A stretch of DNA of 64,000 bases, from positions 1 to 64,000 of the forward strand of contig DBFVEH010000009.1 of the NCBI GenBank assembly GCA_048526005.1, read 5' to 3'. Shown one piece after another: positions 35,654 through 44,035 of this stretch. Origin of the DNA: QALR01 sp900552255 (GTDB lineage Bacteria > Bacillota > Clostridia > Oscillospirales > CAG-272). A model generated the notes under the pieces. That model ran no database searches. It saw only the letters and a list, made by a program, of their open reading frames with translations, and was not told where the DNA came from. The position numbers and the translations under genes are program-made. How positions within the stretch are numbered: the first letter of the stretch is position 1; each line of letters opens with the position of its first letter.

Positions 35654-36748
35654 ATGAGCAAGGACGAAAACGCTCCGCGGAAGAGAACGTTAAAGAGCTT
35701 TGCGAAGCGTTATTTTATTGATGCAATGGGCGCGATGGCGCAGGGGCTTTTCGCGTCGCTCCTCATCGGAACGATCTTCAAGGCGCTCGGCATGATTCCG
35801 GGGCTTGATTTCCTCGCGACCATCGGCGGATATGCGCAGGCGATGGCGGGGCCTGCGATGGGCGCGGCGATCGCTTATTCGCTGGGGGCCCATCCTCTTG
35901 TCATATTTTCCGCGGCTGCCGTCGGCTATGCCGCAAATTTGCTCGGAGCAGCCGGCGGACCGCTCGCGGTGTTCGTTATCGCGATCATCGCGGTCGAGAT
36001 CGGCATGCTTGTGTCCAAAAAGACGAAGGTCGATATCATCGTGACGCCGTTTGTCACCGTTCTTGTCGGCGGCGGACTTTCTCTTCTCATTGCGCCGTAT
36101 ATCGGTACGGCCGTCGGATATATCAGCGACTTTATCGGCTGGGCGGCACTTCAAGCGCCGTTTGTGACGGGCATTGCCGTTTCCGTGGTGATCGGAATGG
36201 TGCTCACGCTCCCGATTTCCAGCGCCGCGATCTGCGCGGGGCTGGTGCTTACGGGGAGCGCTGCGGCGGCAGGCAGCTCGGAGGGACTTGCCGTCGCGGG
36301 CGCCGCCGCGGTCGCGGGCTGCTGCGCGCAGATGGTCGGCTTTGCCGTGATCAGCTTCCGTGAAAACAAATGGGGCGGACTGCTCTCTCAGGGCATCGGA
36401 ACCAGTATGCTCCAAATGCCGAACATCATCAAAAATCCGCGCATTTGGATCGCGCCGACGCTGGCCTCCGCGATAACGGGACCGCTCGCGACCTGCGTGT
36501 TCGACTTGAAGATGTACGGCGCGGCGATCAATTCCGGCATGGGAACCTGCGGACTGCTCGGACCGATCGGCATGATCCTCGGCTGGTTTGACGGGGAGAA
36601 CGCCTATCCGTATGACGTGACGGTGCTCAACTGGGTCGGTCTTGTTCTTGTCTGCTTCATCCTTCCCGCCGTATTGTCCCTCTTATTCGACTTTTTGATG
36701 CGCAAGCTCGGATGGGTGAAGGATGGAGACATGAAGCTGGAGCTGTGA
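35654..36748 (+). CDS. PTS EIIC-like membrane protein (PTS_EIIC_2 type)
   Basis: 364 residues from the ATG at 35654 with GGGAGGA ahead. About ten membrane helices, Gly/Ala-rich, with LPISSAAICAGLVLTGSAAAAG and GTSMLQMPNIIKNPRIWIAPTLAS, the latter resembling the sugar-binding loop of this EIIC subgroup. No EIIA or EIIB partner is encoded nearby. Proteins of this type are common as orphans in Clostridia, and whether they phosphorylate a sugar is unknown. Monocistronic, with promoter and terminator. Confidence 0.82.
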   Translation: MSKDENAPRKRTLKSFAKRYFIDAMGAMAQGLFASLLIGTIFKALGMIPGLDFLATIGGYAQAMAGPAMGAAIAYSLGAHPLVIFSAAAVGYAANLLGAAGGPLAVFVIAIIAVEIGMLVSKKTKVDIIVTPFVTVLVGGGLSLLIAPYIGTAVGYISDFIGWAALQAPFVTGIAVSVVIGMVLTLPISSAAICAGLVLTGSAAAAGSSEGLAVAGAAAVAGCCAQMVGFAVISFRENKWGGLLSQGIGTSMLQMPNIIKNPRIWIAPTLASAITGPLATCVFDLKMYGAAINSGMGTCGLLGPIGMILGWFDGENAYPYDVTVLNWVGLVLVCFILPAVLSLLFDFLMRKLGWVKDGDMKLEL

Positions 36749-36758
36749 CACTTGTGAA

Positions 36759-36793
36759 AAAGAAAACCGGTTTTTGCCGGTTTTCTTTTTTGC
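36759..36793 (+). terminator. Terminator after the PTS-IIC-like gene
   Basis: AAAAGAAAACCGG (36759-36771) pairs with CCGGTTTTCTTTT (36778-36790), followed by more T residues. Confidence 0.88.
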
Positions 36794-36925
36794 AGATACG
36801 AGAAATTCTTTGGATTTTTTGACCGAAAGAGAAAAAGAAGCCGTGATTTTCCGCAGGAATGCAGTATGAGCATTTTGTGAGGAATATCTGCCGCACCAGC
36901 CGCCCTCTCCCGCATATAATGGTAT

Positions 36926-36946
36926 TGGCGGAATCCGATTCCGCCA
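36926..36946 (+). promoter_or_regulatory. Palindrome in the leader of the DUF3343/cysteine desulfurase operon
   Basis: TGGCGGAATC-C-GATTCCGCCA is a perfect 21-base inverted repeat lying 5 bases after a TATAAT (36915-36920) and 33 bases before the DUF3343 start. The -35 region is not recognisable. It may be an operator or a leader hairpin. Confidence 0.6.
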
Positions 36947-36978
36947 TATCAACCATTTGGGAGGAGTGTGAAAAATAG

Positions 36979-37200
36979 ATGGATACGAGAGTTATCACCA
37001 TGACCTCTCAGACCATTGCGATCAAAGCGCAAAGGACGCTTCAAAGAAGCGGAATCAAGTGTAAAATCGTGCGTCCGAGCCCGAGGCAGACGCCAAGGGG
37101 CTGCACATGGGGCATCCAAATAGACGTATACTCCGTCAATTCGGCGGTCTATGTGCTGGAAAACGCGCAGATCCCGTTCGGAGAAATCATCAGAATTTGA
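36979..37200 (+). CDS. DUF3343 protein, putative Se/S carrier
   Basis: 73 residues. Core features of the family: an alternating beta-alpha pattern beginning RVITMTSQTIAIKAQRTLQ, IKCKIVRPSPRQTPRGCTWG with the conserved Cys in RGCTWG, and a short C-terminal strand. Members are often encoded with selenium or sulfur-handling genes and are proposed carriers. It ends 16 bases before a cysteine desulfurase gene, supporting that role. GGGAGGAG lies 12 bases ahead of the ATG. Confidence 0.85.
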   Translation: MDTRVITMTSQTIAIKAQRTLQRSGIKCKIVRPSPRQTPRGCTWGIQIDVYSVNSAVYVLENAQIPFGEIIRI

Positions 37201-37216
37201 ATTTTGGGAGTAACTT

Positions 37217-38353
37217 ATGATATATTTCGACAATGCGGCGACGACCTTCCCGAAGCCTGCCGCCGTCGTCCGGGAGATGACGAAATGTATGCGGGAATAC
37301 TGCGGCAATCCGGGGCGAAGCTCCCATAAGCTCGCGCTTGCCGCATCGGAGGCGATCTATGATGTAAGGTGCGGGATCGCCGATTTCTTCGGGATATCGA
37401 AGCCGGAAAACGTGATCTTCACGCAGAATGCGACGCAGGCGCTGAATCTTGCCATTTCCGGCATCGCACGCCGCGGCGACCATTTCATCATATCCAATTT
37501 GGAGCATAACAGCGTCATCCGTCCGATGGCGAATCTCTGCGAAATTCGGGGAATGAGCTATGATACGGTCGATGCGCTTGCGGATGACGAAAGGCTTCTC
37601 CGCGAGATCGAGAGACGGATCCGTCCGAACACGAGGGCGGTCATCATGACGCATGCGTCGAACATCTGTCCGCGGATCCTGCCCATCAAGGAGATCGGTG
37701 CGCTTTGCAGACGGTACGGGCTACTGTATGTCGTCGACGCCGCGCAGAGCGCCGGTGTATATGACATCGATATGATGCGGGACGGCATATCCGTCTTATG
37801 CGCGCCGGGACACAAAGGGCTTTACGGACCGCAGGGAAGCGGCTTTGCCGCATTTGCGGATGATTTCGATTTTGAAAGATTTTCCTGCAGCCTTTACGGC
37901 GGCAACGGGAAAAATTCAAAGGAGACCGGCATGGGCCATGAGCCGCCGGACTCCTATGAGGCCGGAACGGTTGCAACGCCGTCCATCGTCGGACTCGGCG
38001 CCGGGCTGAATTATGTGAGGACAGTCGGACGTGAAAAGATCGAGCAGCATGAAAACTCTCTTATGCGTTACGGCAGGGAGCTTTTGAAAGACCGCCGGAG
38101 GGTGAGGATTTATCTTCCCGAAGCAGACCGCGGCGCGATTCTGCTTCTCGGCTTCGACGGGATATCTCCTTCCGAGGTGTCCGCGAAGCTGGGAGACGTG
38201 GGCGTTTGCACCCGTGCGGGACTGCACTGCGCGCCGACGGCGCATGATGCGCTTGGTACCGGCGGCGACGCGCTTCGCGTGAGCTTCTCCGCTTTCAATA
38301 CACCGGAGGAGATCGAGAAATTTGTTCTGATACTGGATAAACTTCTGTCATGA
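37217..38353 (+). CDS. Cysteine desulfurase family protein (EF2568 / TIGR01977 type)
   Basis: 378 residues. Class V aminotransferase fold: N-terminal MIYFDNAATTFPKP, NPGRSSHKLAL, the PLP lysine in APGHKGLYGPQG (about 198) and the persulfide-forming Cys in AGLHCAPTAH (about 336). The start and the GHKGLYGP motif match the EF2568-like subgroup, which is repeatedly linked to selenium-dependent hydroxylase genes rather than general Fe-S assembly. Pairing with DUF3343 fits sulfur or selenium delivery. No selenium-dependent hydroxylase lies in this window. Confidence 0.9.
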   Translation: MIYFDNAATTFPKPAAVVREMTKCMREYCGNPGRSSHKLALAASEAIYDVRCGIADFFGISKPENVIFTQNATQALNLAISGIARRGDHFIISNLEHNSVIRPMANLCEIRGMSYDTVDALADDERLLREIERRIRPNTRAVIMTHASNICPRILPIKEIGALCRRYGLLYVVDAAQSAGVYDIDMMRDGISVLCAPGHKGLYGPQGSGFAAFADDFDFERFSCSLYGGNGKNSKETGMGHEPPDSYEAGTVATPSIVGLGAGLNYVRTVGREKIEQHENSLMRYGRELLKDRRRVRIYLPEADRGAILLLGFDGISPSEVSAKLGDVGVCTRAGLHCAPTAHDALGTGGDALRVSFSAFNTPEEIEKFVLILDKLLS

Positions 38354-38359
38354 TATCAG

Positions 38360-38392
38360 CGTGTCCTTTTCCGCTTTGCGGAAAAGGACACG
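38360..38392. repeat. Strong isolated hairpin without a U-tract
   Basis: CGTGTCCTTTTCCGC (38360-38374) pairs perfectly with GCGGAAAAGGACACG (38378-38392) over a TTT loop. No T-run follows. The arm sequence TCCTTTTC/GAAAAGGACACGG recurs in repeat copy A (near 405-418) and in copy B, so this may be a lone module of that family. It may also serve as the 3' end of the desulfurase transcript. Confidence 0.65.
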
Positions 38393-38535
38393 GTCGTTTC
38401 CGGTCCTGCGCGGCCGGGCACGGCGCGTGCTTGACTTTTTTATAAGGATTGGATATAATCAAAATCGCAGATGCCGTCGTTTAAGGCGGCTCTGCCGCAG
38501 ATATAAGATCGAACGGTTTTGATTGGGAGGGCAAA

Positions 38536-39330
38536 ATGAAGGGTTCCGTGAATGAAAATCAACATAGCTTGAAGAGCCGATATCCGGTCGGCATGACAAG
38601 CGTGACATTTCGGGAAAAGACGGTATCCGAGATCGTGGACATCGCCTGTGCGGCGGGGCTTTCCCATATCGAATGGGGCGCTGACCGCCATGTCCCGCCG
38701 CACGATCAAGACGCCGCCGGCGAGGCGGTGTCGCTGATGGAGCGGCATGGCCTTTCCTGCTTCTCCTACGGGTCCTATTATCGCGTTGGAGACGGCGATA
38801 CCGCGGTGTTCCGGCAGATCTGCGAGACGGCGAGGATGCTCGGCGCGTCGGTCGTTCGGACATGGCTCGGACGAGCGGGGAGCGGCGAGACGCCGCCGGA
38901 GAAGAGGGAATCGCTTCTTGCGGAAACGCGGTGCCTTGCGGATATCGCGGCGGGCTATTCGCTGACTCTCGCCTTTGAATTTCACGGCGGCACCTTGAAT
39001 GACAACGGAGAAGCCTCCGCCGCTTTTATACGGGCTTGCGGCAGGGACAACGTCAAGACCTACTGGCAGCCGCTTGCCTTTGGAGACAGCGAGGGAAATC
39101 TGCGCGCAGTCCTGCCGCGGCTTTGCACGGTGCATGTGTTCAACTGGGACAGCGAATACCGGCGATATCCTCTGGCAGAGGCGAAGGACAGGTGGCGCCG
39201 GTATGCCGAAATCGTCAAAAGCGGGGATGCTTCGCCTTGTCCGTTTCTCTTGGAATTTGTACCGGGCGACAGCGACGAGCAGTTTATAAAGGACGCCGAA
39301 ACGCTGAAAGATATTCTTTATGAGAGGTAA
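38536..39330 (+). CDS. Sugar-phosphate isomerase/epimerase-like TIM-barrel protein
   Basis: 264 residues. AP-endonuclease-2-like TIM barrel: DIACAAGLSHIEWGADRHVPP near the start, GASVVRTWLGRAGSG, LAFEFHGGTLNDNG with candidate metal Glu and His, TYWQPLAFGDSEGNLRAV, and CTVHVFNWDSEYRR. Such proteins bind a divalent metal and act on sugars or inositol derivatives; the substrate cannot be told. GGGAGGG precedes the ATG. Single gene followed by a strong terminator. Confidence 0.82.
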   Translation: MKGSVNENQHSLKSRYPVGMTSVTFREKTVSEIVDIACAAGLSHIEWGADRHVPPHDQDAAGEAVSLMERHGLSCFSYGSYYRVGDGDTAVFRQICETARMLGASVVRTWLGRAGSGETPPEKRESLLAETRCLADIAAGYSLTLAFEFHGGTLNDNGEASAAFIRACGRDNVKTYWQPLAFGDSEGNLRAVLPRLCTVHVFNWDSEYRRYPLAEAKDRWRRYAEIVKSGDASPCPFLLEFVPGDSDEQFIKDAETLKDILYER

Positions 39331-39333
39331 AAT

Positions 39334-39376
39334 AAAAAATCCCGCAGAATCCCAAAGGATTCTGCGGGATTTTTTT
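39334..39376. terminator. Bidirectional terminator
   Basis: A perfect 19-bp stem (39334-39352 with 39357-39375; core ATCCCGCAGAATCC) flanked by A- and T-runs. It separates the isomerase gene from the convergent activase genes. Confidence 0.92.
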
Positions 39377-39391
39377 AATCGAGTGGTTGTT

Positions 39392-40750
39392 TTAAACCTC
39401 AAGGAGCTCTTTTTCCGCCGCCGTTTCGCGTATCTCGACGGACTGGTTTTTCTCCGCATGCTCGCGGGCGGCGGCCAGCATGAGTTTGAGTCTGTTTTCC
39501 TGATTGATCTTCGTCGCGCCGGCATCATAGTCGATGGCGACGATATTCGCTTCGGGATTTTTCTCTTTCATCGGCTTCATCATGCCCTTGCCGATGATAT
39601 GGTTCGGCAGACAGCCGAACGGCTGCACGACGACGACGTTCGGGACCCCGCTGTGGATCAGCTCCGCCATTTCCGCCGGGAGGAGCCAGCCCTCGCCCAT
39701 TTTTGTTCCGTATCCGATGTACGGTTCGGCGCTGCGGCGCGTCTCCTCGAAGCGTGCCGGCGCACGGAAGACGCCGTTTTCTTTCACGGCGCGGATCATG
39801 TCGTCCTGTTTTTTGATGAAATATTTGCTCCCGATGCGGGCTACCGCCGCTATAAGGGCACTTGTCCCGTACAGTTTGTGATCCGTTTCCATATTGAAAA
39901 GGACATATAGGAGAAAATCGCAGAGTCCGCCCATCGTCGTCTCGGCTCCCTCGGAGATCAGATATTCCTCGAGATCGTTGTTCCCAAGCGGCGAGAATTT
40001 CACGAAGATCTCGCCGACGATGCCGACCAGCACCCGTTTTTCCTTCCGGCGCGGAAGGGCGGCGAAATCCCGCAGCATCGCGCGGTAGTTTTCTTTGATT
40101 TGGCGGTAACGGATCCCGTGGGAGAGCTCCTCCGTCAGGCGGCCGACCCATCGGTCGGCGAGCGCCTGCGTACTGCCTTTTTCCGTTTCGTAGGGCAGAC
40201 ATTGACTGACGAGCGTCATGAGCAGATCGCCGTATAAAAGCGCGTAGACGGCGCGGTGCAGCATAGGCAGATTGATGTGAAAGCCGGGATTTTTCTCGAT
40301 CCCTGCGAAATTCAGGGAAATCACGGGAATGTGACCGTAGCCGGCCTTTTTCAGCGCTTTGCGCAGAAGCGGCAGATAATTGGAGGCGCGGCAGCCGCCG
40401 CAGGTTTGAAAAAGCATCAGGGCGGTCTTCTGTACGTCGTATTTTCCGCTGTCCAGCGCGTCGATAAACTGTCCGATGACCAGCGCTGCGGGATAGCAGG
40501 TGTCGTTGTGGACGTATTTGAGCCCCGCGTCGATGATTTTCTGTGTGTCTCCGTGCGTTCCGTTTTCGAGCAGGACCGTGCGGTACCCGTGATCGTTGAA
40601 AATCCGCGAGAGCAGCTTAAAGTGCATCGGCAGCATCGTCGGGAACAGGATGGTGTGGGTTTTCTTCATTTCCTTTGTGAAGAGAACGCGAGCATCCCCA
40701 CTGTCCGAAACACAGTCCGAACAGGCTTCACAGCGTTTGGATTCCGTCAT
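39392..40750 (-). CDS. 2-hydroxyacyl-CoA dehydratase activase-related protein, C-terminal part (COG3581 type)
   Basis: 452 residues. Cys-containing motifs CEACSDC near the N-terminus, VHNDTCYPAALVIGQFIDAL, LMLFQTCGGCRASNY and VVVQPFGCLPNHIIGKGMMK are typical of the COG3581 unit, which in many Clostridia forms the end of a single protein of about 1400 residues. Here it is a separate chain, starting by a 4-base overlap with the upstream gene. Probable Fe-S binding. The role is not established; relatives activate or resemble subunits of 2-hydroxyacyl-CoA dehydratases. Confidence 0.85.
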   Translation of the reverse strand: MTESKRCEACSDCVSDSGDARVLFTKEMKKTHTILFPTMLPMHFKLLSRIFNDHGYRTVLLENGTHGDTQKIIDAGLKYVHNDTCYPAALVIGQFIDALDSGKYDVQKTALMLFQTCGGCRASNYLPLLRKALKKAGYGHIPVISLNFAGIEKNPGFHINLPMLHRAVYALLYGDLLMTLVSQCLPYETEKGSTQALADRWVGRLTEELSHGIRYRQIKENYRAMLRDFAALPRRKEKRVLVGIVGEIFVKFSPLGNNDLEEYLISEGAETTMGGLCDFLLYVLFNMETDHKLYGTSALIAAVARIGSKYFIKKQDDMIRAVKENGVFRAPARFEETRRSAEPYIGYGTKMGEGWLLPAEMAELIHSGVPNVVVVQPFGCLPNHIIGKGMMKPMKEKNPEANIVAIDYDAGATKINQENRLKLMLAAAREHAEKNQSVEIRETAAEKELLEV

Positions 40751-43700
40751 AAGGAGCCTCCTTTCTTCTCGCGGCAGGCAAGCTCCAGCGCGCCGAGCAG
40801 GCTGCGCAGTCGAATGGTGACGGCGCCGAGATTGGTGATTTCGTCGATTTTGATTTGTGTATACAGCTTGCCGTGCGCCTCAAGAATGGAGCGCACCTCG
40901 TCCGTTGTGATGGCGTCGAGTCCGCATCCGAAAGAGACGAGCTGCACAAGCTCGGTGTCCGGCTGCGCCGCCGCATATTTTGCGGCGTTGTAAAGCCTTG
41001 CATGATAGGTCCACTGATTGAGCACGCTGACCTTTGCGGGTTCGGCAAGTCCGGCTACACTGTCCTCGCTTACGACGACGAAGCCGAGAGAGGACGCAAC
41101 TCGGTCGATGCCATGGCCGATTTCGGGATCGATATGGTACGGCCTGCCGGCAAGAATCATGATGCGTTTTCCATGCGCGCGCGCAAATTCGATGGCGCGC
41201 TCGCCCTCTGCCCGGGTGTCCGCCATCCACTTGTCATACGCATGGTAGGCGGCGGAGACGGCTTGCCGGACCTGCGCCGGCGTGAAATGGCCGAACCGTC
41301 CCTCCACCATTTCGTGGATCTGCTTTGCAAGCGTTTTCGGATCGTTTATGTGAAGATACGGGTAGAGAAACGGGATGCTGCCCAGCGATTCCATGTTCCC
41401 GGAAAGCAGCTCGGAATAGTACGCCACCACAGGACAGTTGAAATGATTGTCCGCGATTTTCTCATCGACGTTGTAGGTCAGGCACGGATAAAAGATCGCG
41501 TCCGGCTTTTCCCGTATCAGCGTTTCGATATGGCCGTGCATCAGCTTCGCCGGATAGCACGCCGTGTCGGACGGGATGGAATACTGTCCCAAGGCATACA
41601 GCTCGCGCGAGGAAAATCCGGAGAAGATCACGCGGATATTGAGAGCGGTGAAGAGCGCATGCCAAAACGGCGCAAGCTCGATCATGCCGAGCGCCGCCGG
41701 AAGACCGATCGTCCCTCTCGCGTTTTCCGGCGCCGGCGCTTCGAAAAGCGCCGCCAGCCGTTCGGCTTTGAAACGATAGAGATTCGGCAGCTCCTCCCGC
41801 GTTTTTCCGGTAAGCCCCGCGCCGCGGTCGCATTTCGCCCCCGAGACGTATTTTTCCTCCTCGCGGAAGAAATTGATCGTCAGATGGCAGTGGTTCCCGC
41901 ATCCGCCGCAGACGGCGGCGGTGGAACGATAGGTAAAGCTTTCCACCTGCGCGCGGTCAAGCAGCGAGGAGGCTTCTTTCCGCGCGGTTTTGGCGTAAAG
42001 CGCAGCCCCATAGGCGCCCATCAGTCCGGCGATTGCGGGGCGGATGACATGGCGTCCGAGCAGCATCTCAAAGCTGCGCAGCACGGCGTCGTTGCAGAAG
42101 GTGCCGCCCTGAACGACGATTTTTTGTCCAAGCTCGTCGGGAGAGGCCGCGCGGATGACCTTATAGATCGCATTGCGCACGACCGAAAGGGAAAGCCCCG
42201 CCGAGATGTCGTCGACGCCGGCGCCGTCCTTCTGCGCCTGCTTGACGGAGGAGTTCATGAACACGGTGCAGCGGGAGCCGAGATCGGACGGCGCTTTTGC
42301 GAAAAGTCCGAGCCTTGCAAACTCCTTTACGTCGTAACCGAGCGAACGGGCGAATGTCTCGATAAAGGAGCCGCAGCCGGAGGAACAGGCCTCGTTGAGC
42401 ATGATGCTGTCGATGGCGCCCCCGCGGATTTTGAAGCATTTGATATCCTGTCCGCCGATGTCGAGAATGAAATCGACCTCCGGCTCGAAATATTTCGCCG
42501 CCGTGAAATGCGCGACGGTTTCCACAATGCCGAAATCGACGTGAAACGCATGGCGGATCAGATCCTCGCCGTAGCCGGTGACGGCCGAGGCGCGTATCTT
42601 GATTTTGTCGCCGCAGACTCGGTAGACCTCGAGAAGCTGTCCGCGGACGATCTCAACCGGATTTCCGCGGTTGGAATCGTAATAAGAGTAAAGGATTTCA
42701 CCGTCTTCTCCTATCAGGACGAGCTTTGTCGTCGTCGAACCGCAGTCGATGCCCAGATAAGCGTCGCCCTCGTAGGATGCGGGATCTGCAAAGCGGACGG
42801 ACGCCTTCGCATGTCTGTCACAGAAAGACTTATATTCTTCTTCGTTTTCGAAAAGCGGAGGCAGAGCTGAAACTGCCGTTTTTTCCTGCGCCGCTTTTTC
42901 GACGATCCGTTCCAGCTCGTCGTAAGAAAAAGCTTCTCCCGTATGGTCGGCGTACAGCGCCGCACCGAGCGCCACGGCATACAGCGCATAGTCCGGAAAC
43001 ACCGCATGGTCGTCGTCGAGATGCAGCCCTTCCTTGAAGCTTTTCCGAAGTCCCAGACAAAAGTGGAGGGGGCCGCCGAGAAACATGACCTTCCCCTCGA
43101 TTTTTCTGCCTTGAGCAAGCCCTGTGACGGTTTGGCTCACGACCGCGTGATAGATGCTGGCGACGATGTTTTCCTTGGCTGCGCCTTGATTGAGGAGCGG
43201 CTGGATATCCGTTTTCGCAAATACGCCGCAGCGGGAGGCGATCGGATAGACACGTGTCGCCCGAAGGCTCATTTCGTCCATTTCTTCCGTTGTGACGTCG
43301 AGAAGCGTCGCCATTTGGTCGATGAAAGCGCCGGTTCCGCCGGCGCAGGAGCCGTTCATGCGCTCGTCGATGCCGCCGTCAAAGAAAATGACCTTTGCAT
43401 CCTCGCCGCCGAGCTCGATTACGACGGAGGTATCCGGTTCCAGCGCGCGGACGACCTCGCCCGTTGCGAAAACCTCCTGCACAAACGGAAGTCCTGCAGC
43501 CTTGGCCATGCCGAGTCCGGCGGAGCCGGATACCGCGCAGTGGATATCCGCTTCCGTGCCGAAAAGACCGCGGATGCGGCGCAGCAGCTCCAGCACCTTG
43601 GTGCGCACCTGCGCAAAATGCCGCTCGTAGCAGCTATAGATCACCTCGCCGTCCCGAACGACGACAAGCTTCGCAGTCGTAGAGCCGAGATCGATGCCGA

Positions 43701-43752
43701 CATCGAGCCGCTGCTTTGTATTCAGTTTCAGAGAAAGATTGTTTTCGACCAT
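40747..43752 (-). CDS. Acyl-CoA dehydratase activase (two BadF/HgdC ATPase domains + DUF2229)
   Basis: 1001 residues. Two ASKHA ATPase units: VGIDLGSTTAKLVVV (about 17) with GGEDAKVIFFDGGIDERMN, and LGIDCGSTTTKLVLI (about 326) with DIGGQDIKCFKIRGG. Each is followed by a Cys motif (GSCAGGTGAFI, ACSSGCGSFIE) that in HgdC holds the [4Fe-4S] cluster at the dimer interface. The DUF2229 region follows (YSIPSDTACYPAKLMHGHI, IFYPCLTYN). The unit likely drives ATP-dependent electron injection into a partner; the partner here is probably the protein of the overlapping downstream gene. Confidence 0.9.
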   Translation of the reverse strand: MVENNLSLKLNTKQRLDVGIDLGSTTAKLVVVRDGEVIYSCYERHFAQVRTKVLELLRRIRGLFGTEADIHCAVSGSAGLGMAKAAGLPFVQEVFATGEVVRALEPDTSVVIELGGEDAKVIFFDGGIDERMNGSCAGGTGAFIDQMATLLDVTTEEMDEMSLRATRVYPIASRCGVFAKTDIQPLLNQGAAKENIVASIYHAVVSQTVTGLAQGRKIEGKVMFLGGPLHFCLGLRKSFKEGLHLDDDHAVFPDYALYAVALGAALYADHTGEAFSYDELERIVEKAAQEKTAVSALPPLFENEEEYKSFCDRHAKASVRFADPASYEGDAYLGIDCGSTTTKLVLIGEDGEILYSYYDSNRGNPVEIVRGQLLEVYRVCGDKIKIRASAVTGYGEDLIRHAFHVDFGIVETVAHFTAAKYFEPEVDFILDIGGQDIKCFKIRGGAIDSIMLNEACSSGCGSFIETFARSLGYDVKEFARLGLFAKAPSDLGSRCTVFMNSSVKQAQKDGAGVDDISAGLSLSVVRNAIYKVIRAASPDELGQKIVVQGGTFCNDAVLRSFEMLLGRHVIRPAIAGLMGAYGAALYAKTARKEASSLLDRAQVESFTYRSTAAVCGGCGNHCHLTINFFREEEKYVSGAKCDRGAGLTGKTREELPNLYRFKAERLAALFEAPAPENARGTIGLPAALGMIELAPFWHALFTALNIRVIFSGFSSRELYALGQYSIPSDTACYPAKLMHGHIETLIREKPDAIFYPCLTYNVDEKIADNHFNCPVVAYYSELLSGNMESLGSIPFLYPYLHINDPKTLAKQIHEMVEGRFGHFTPAQVRQAVSAAYHAYDKWMADTRAEGERAIEFARAHGKRIMILAGRPYHIDPEIGHGIDRVASSLGFVVVSEDSVAGLAEPAKVSVLNQWTYHARLYNAAKYAAAQPDTELVQLVSFGCGLDAITTDEVRSILEAHGKLYTQIKIDEITNLGAVTIRLRSLLGALELACREKKGGSL

Positions 43753-43846
43753 GGTTTTCCTTCTTTATCTATGTAAAAATGTGGATAATCCTGTCTTTCA
43801 GGACGCGGCGCGCTTCCGACCTTGCTTGGCCGCACCTGTTATTTTA

Positions 43847-43875
43847 CTTATACAGCTGTTTTTATTGTAACACAA
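43847..43875 (-). promoter_or_regulatory. Probable promoter of the activase operon
   Basis: Minus strand: TTGTGT (43875-43870), 17 bases and TATAAG (43852-43847). Start about 90 bases ahead of the ATG at 43752. The -35 match is moderate. Confidence 0.55.
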
Positions 43876-44035
43876 CGGAAGGGAAAAAGTCAAGCTTCCG
43901 GATGCACGCAGACGCATGAAAGCGTCGGAATTTCATTAGGAGATTTTTTGTTCCGCTGCCGGAATTTTTCTCTTCTCGCTTTCTTTCCCTGTTCTTTCCG
44001 CAGACAGCTTTTGCGGCAGGCTTTTTCTTTCGTTT

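Noticed and set aside
40855..42870. 671-codon open frame antisense to the activase gene
   Set aside because: The minus-strand protein has clear ATPase motifs. The plus-strand frame has low-complexity Arg/Asp/Ala composition with no domain, a shadow of GC-biased codons.
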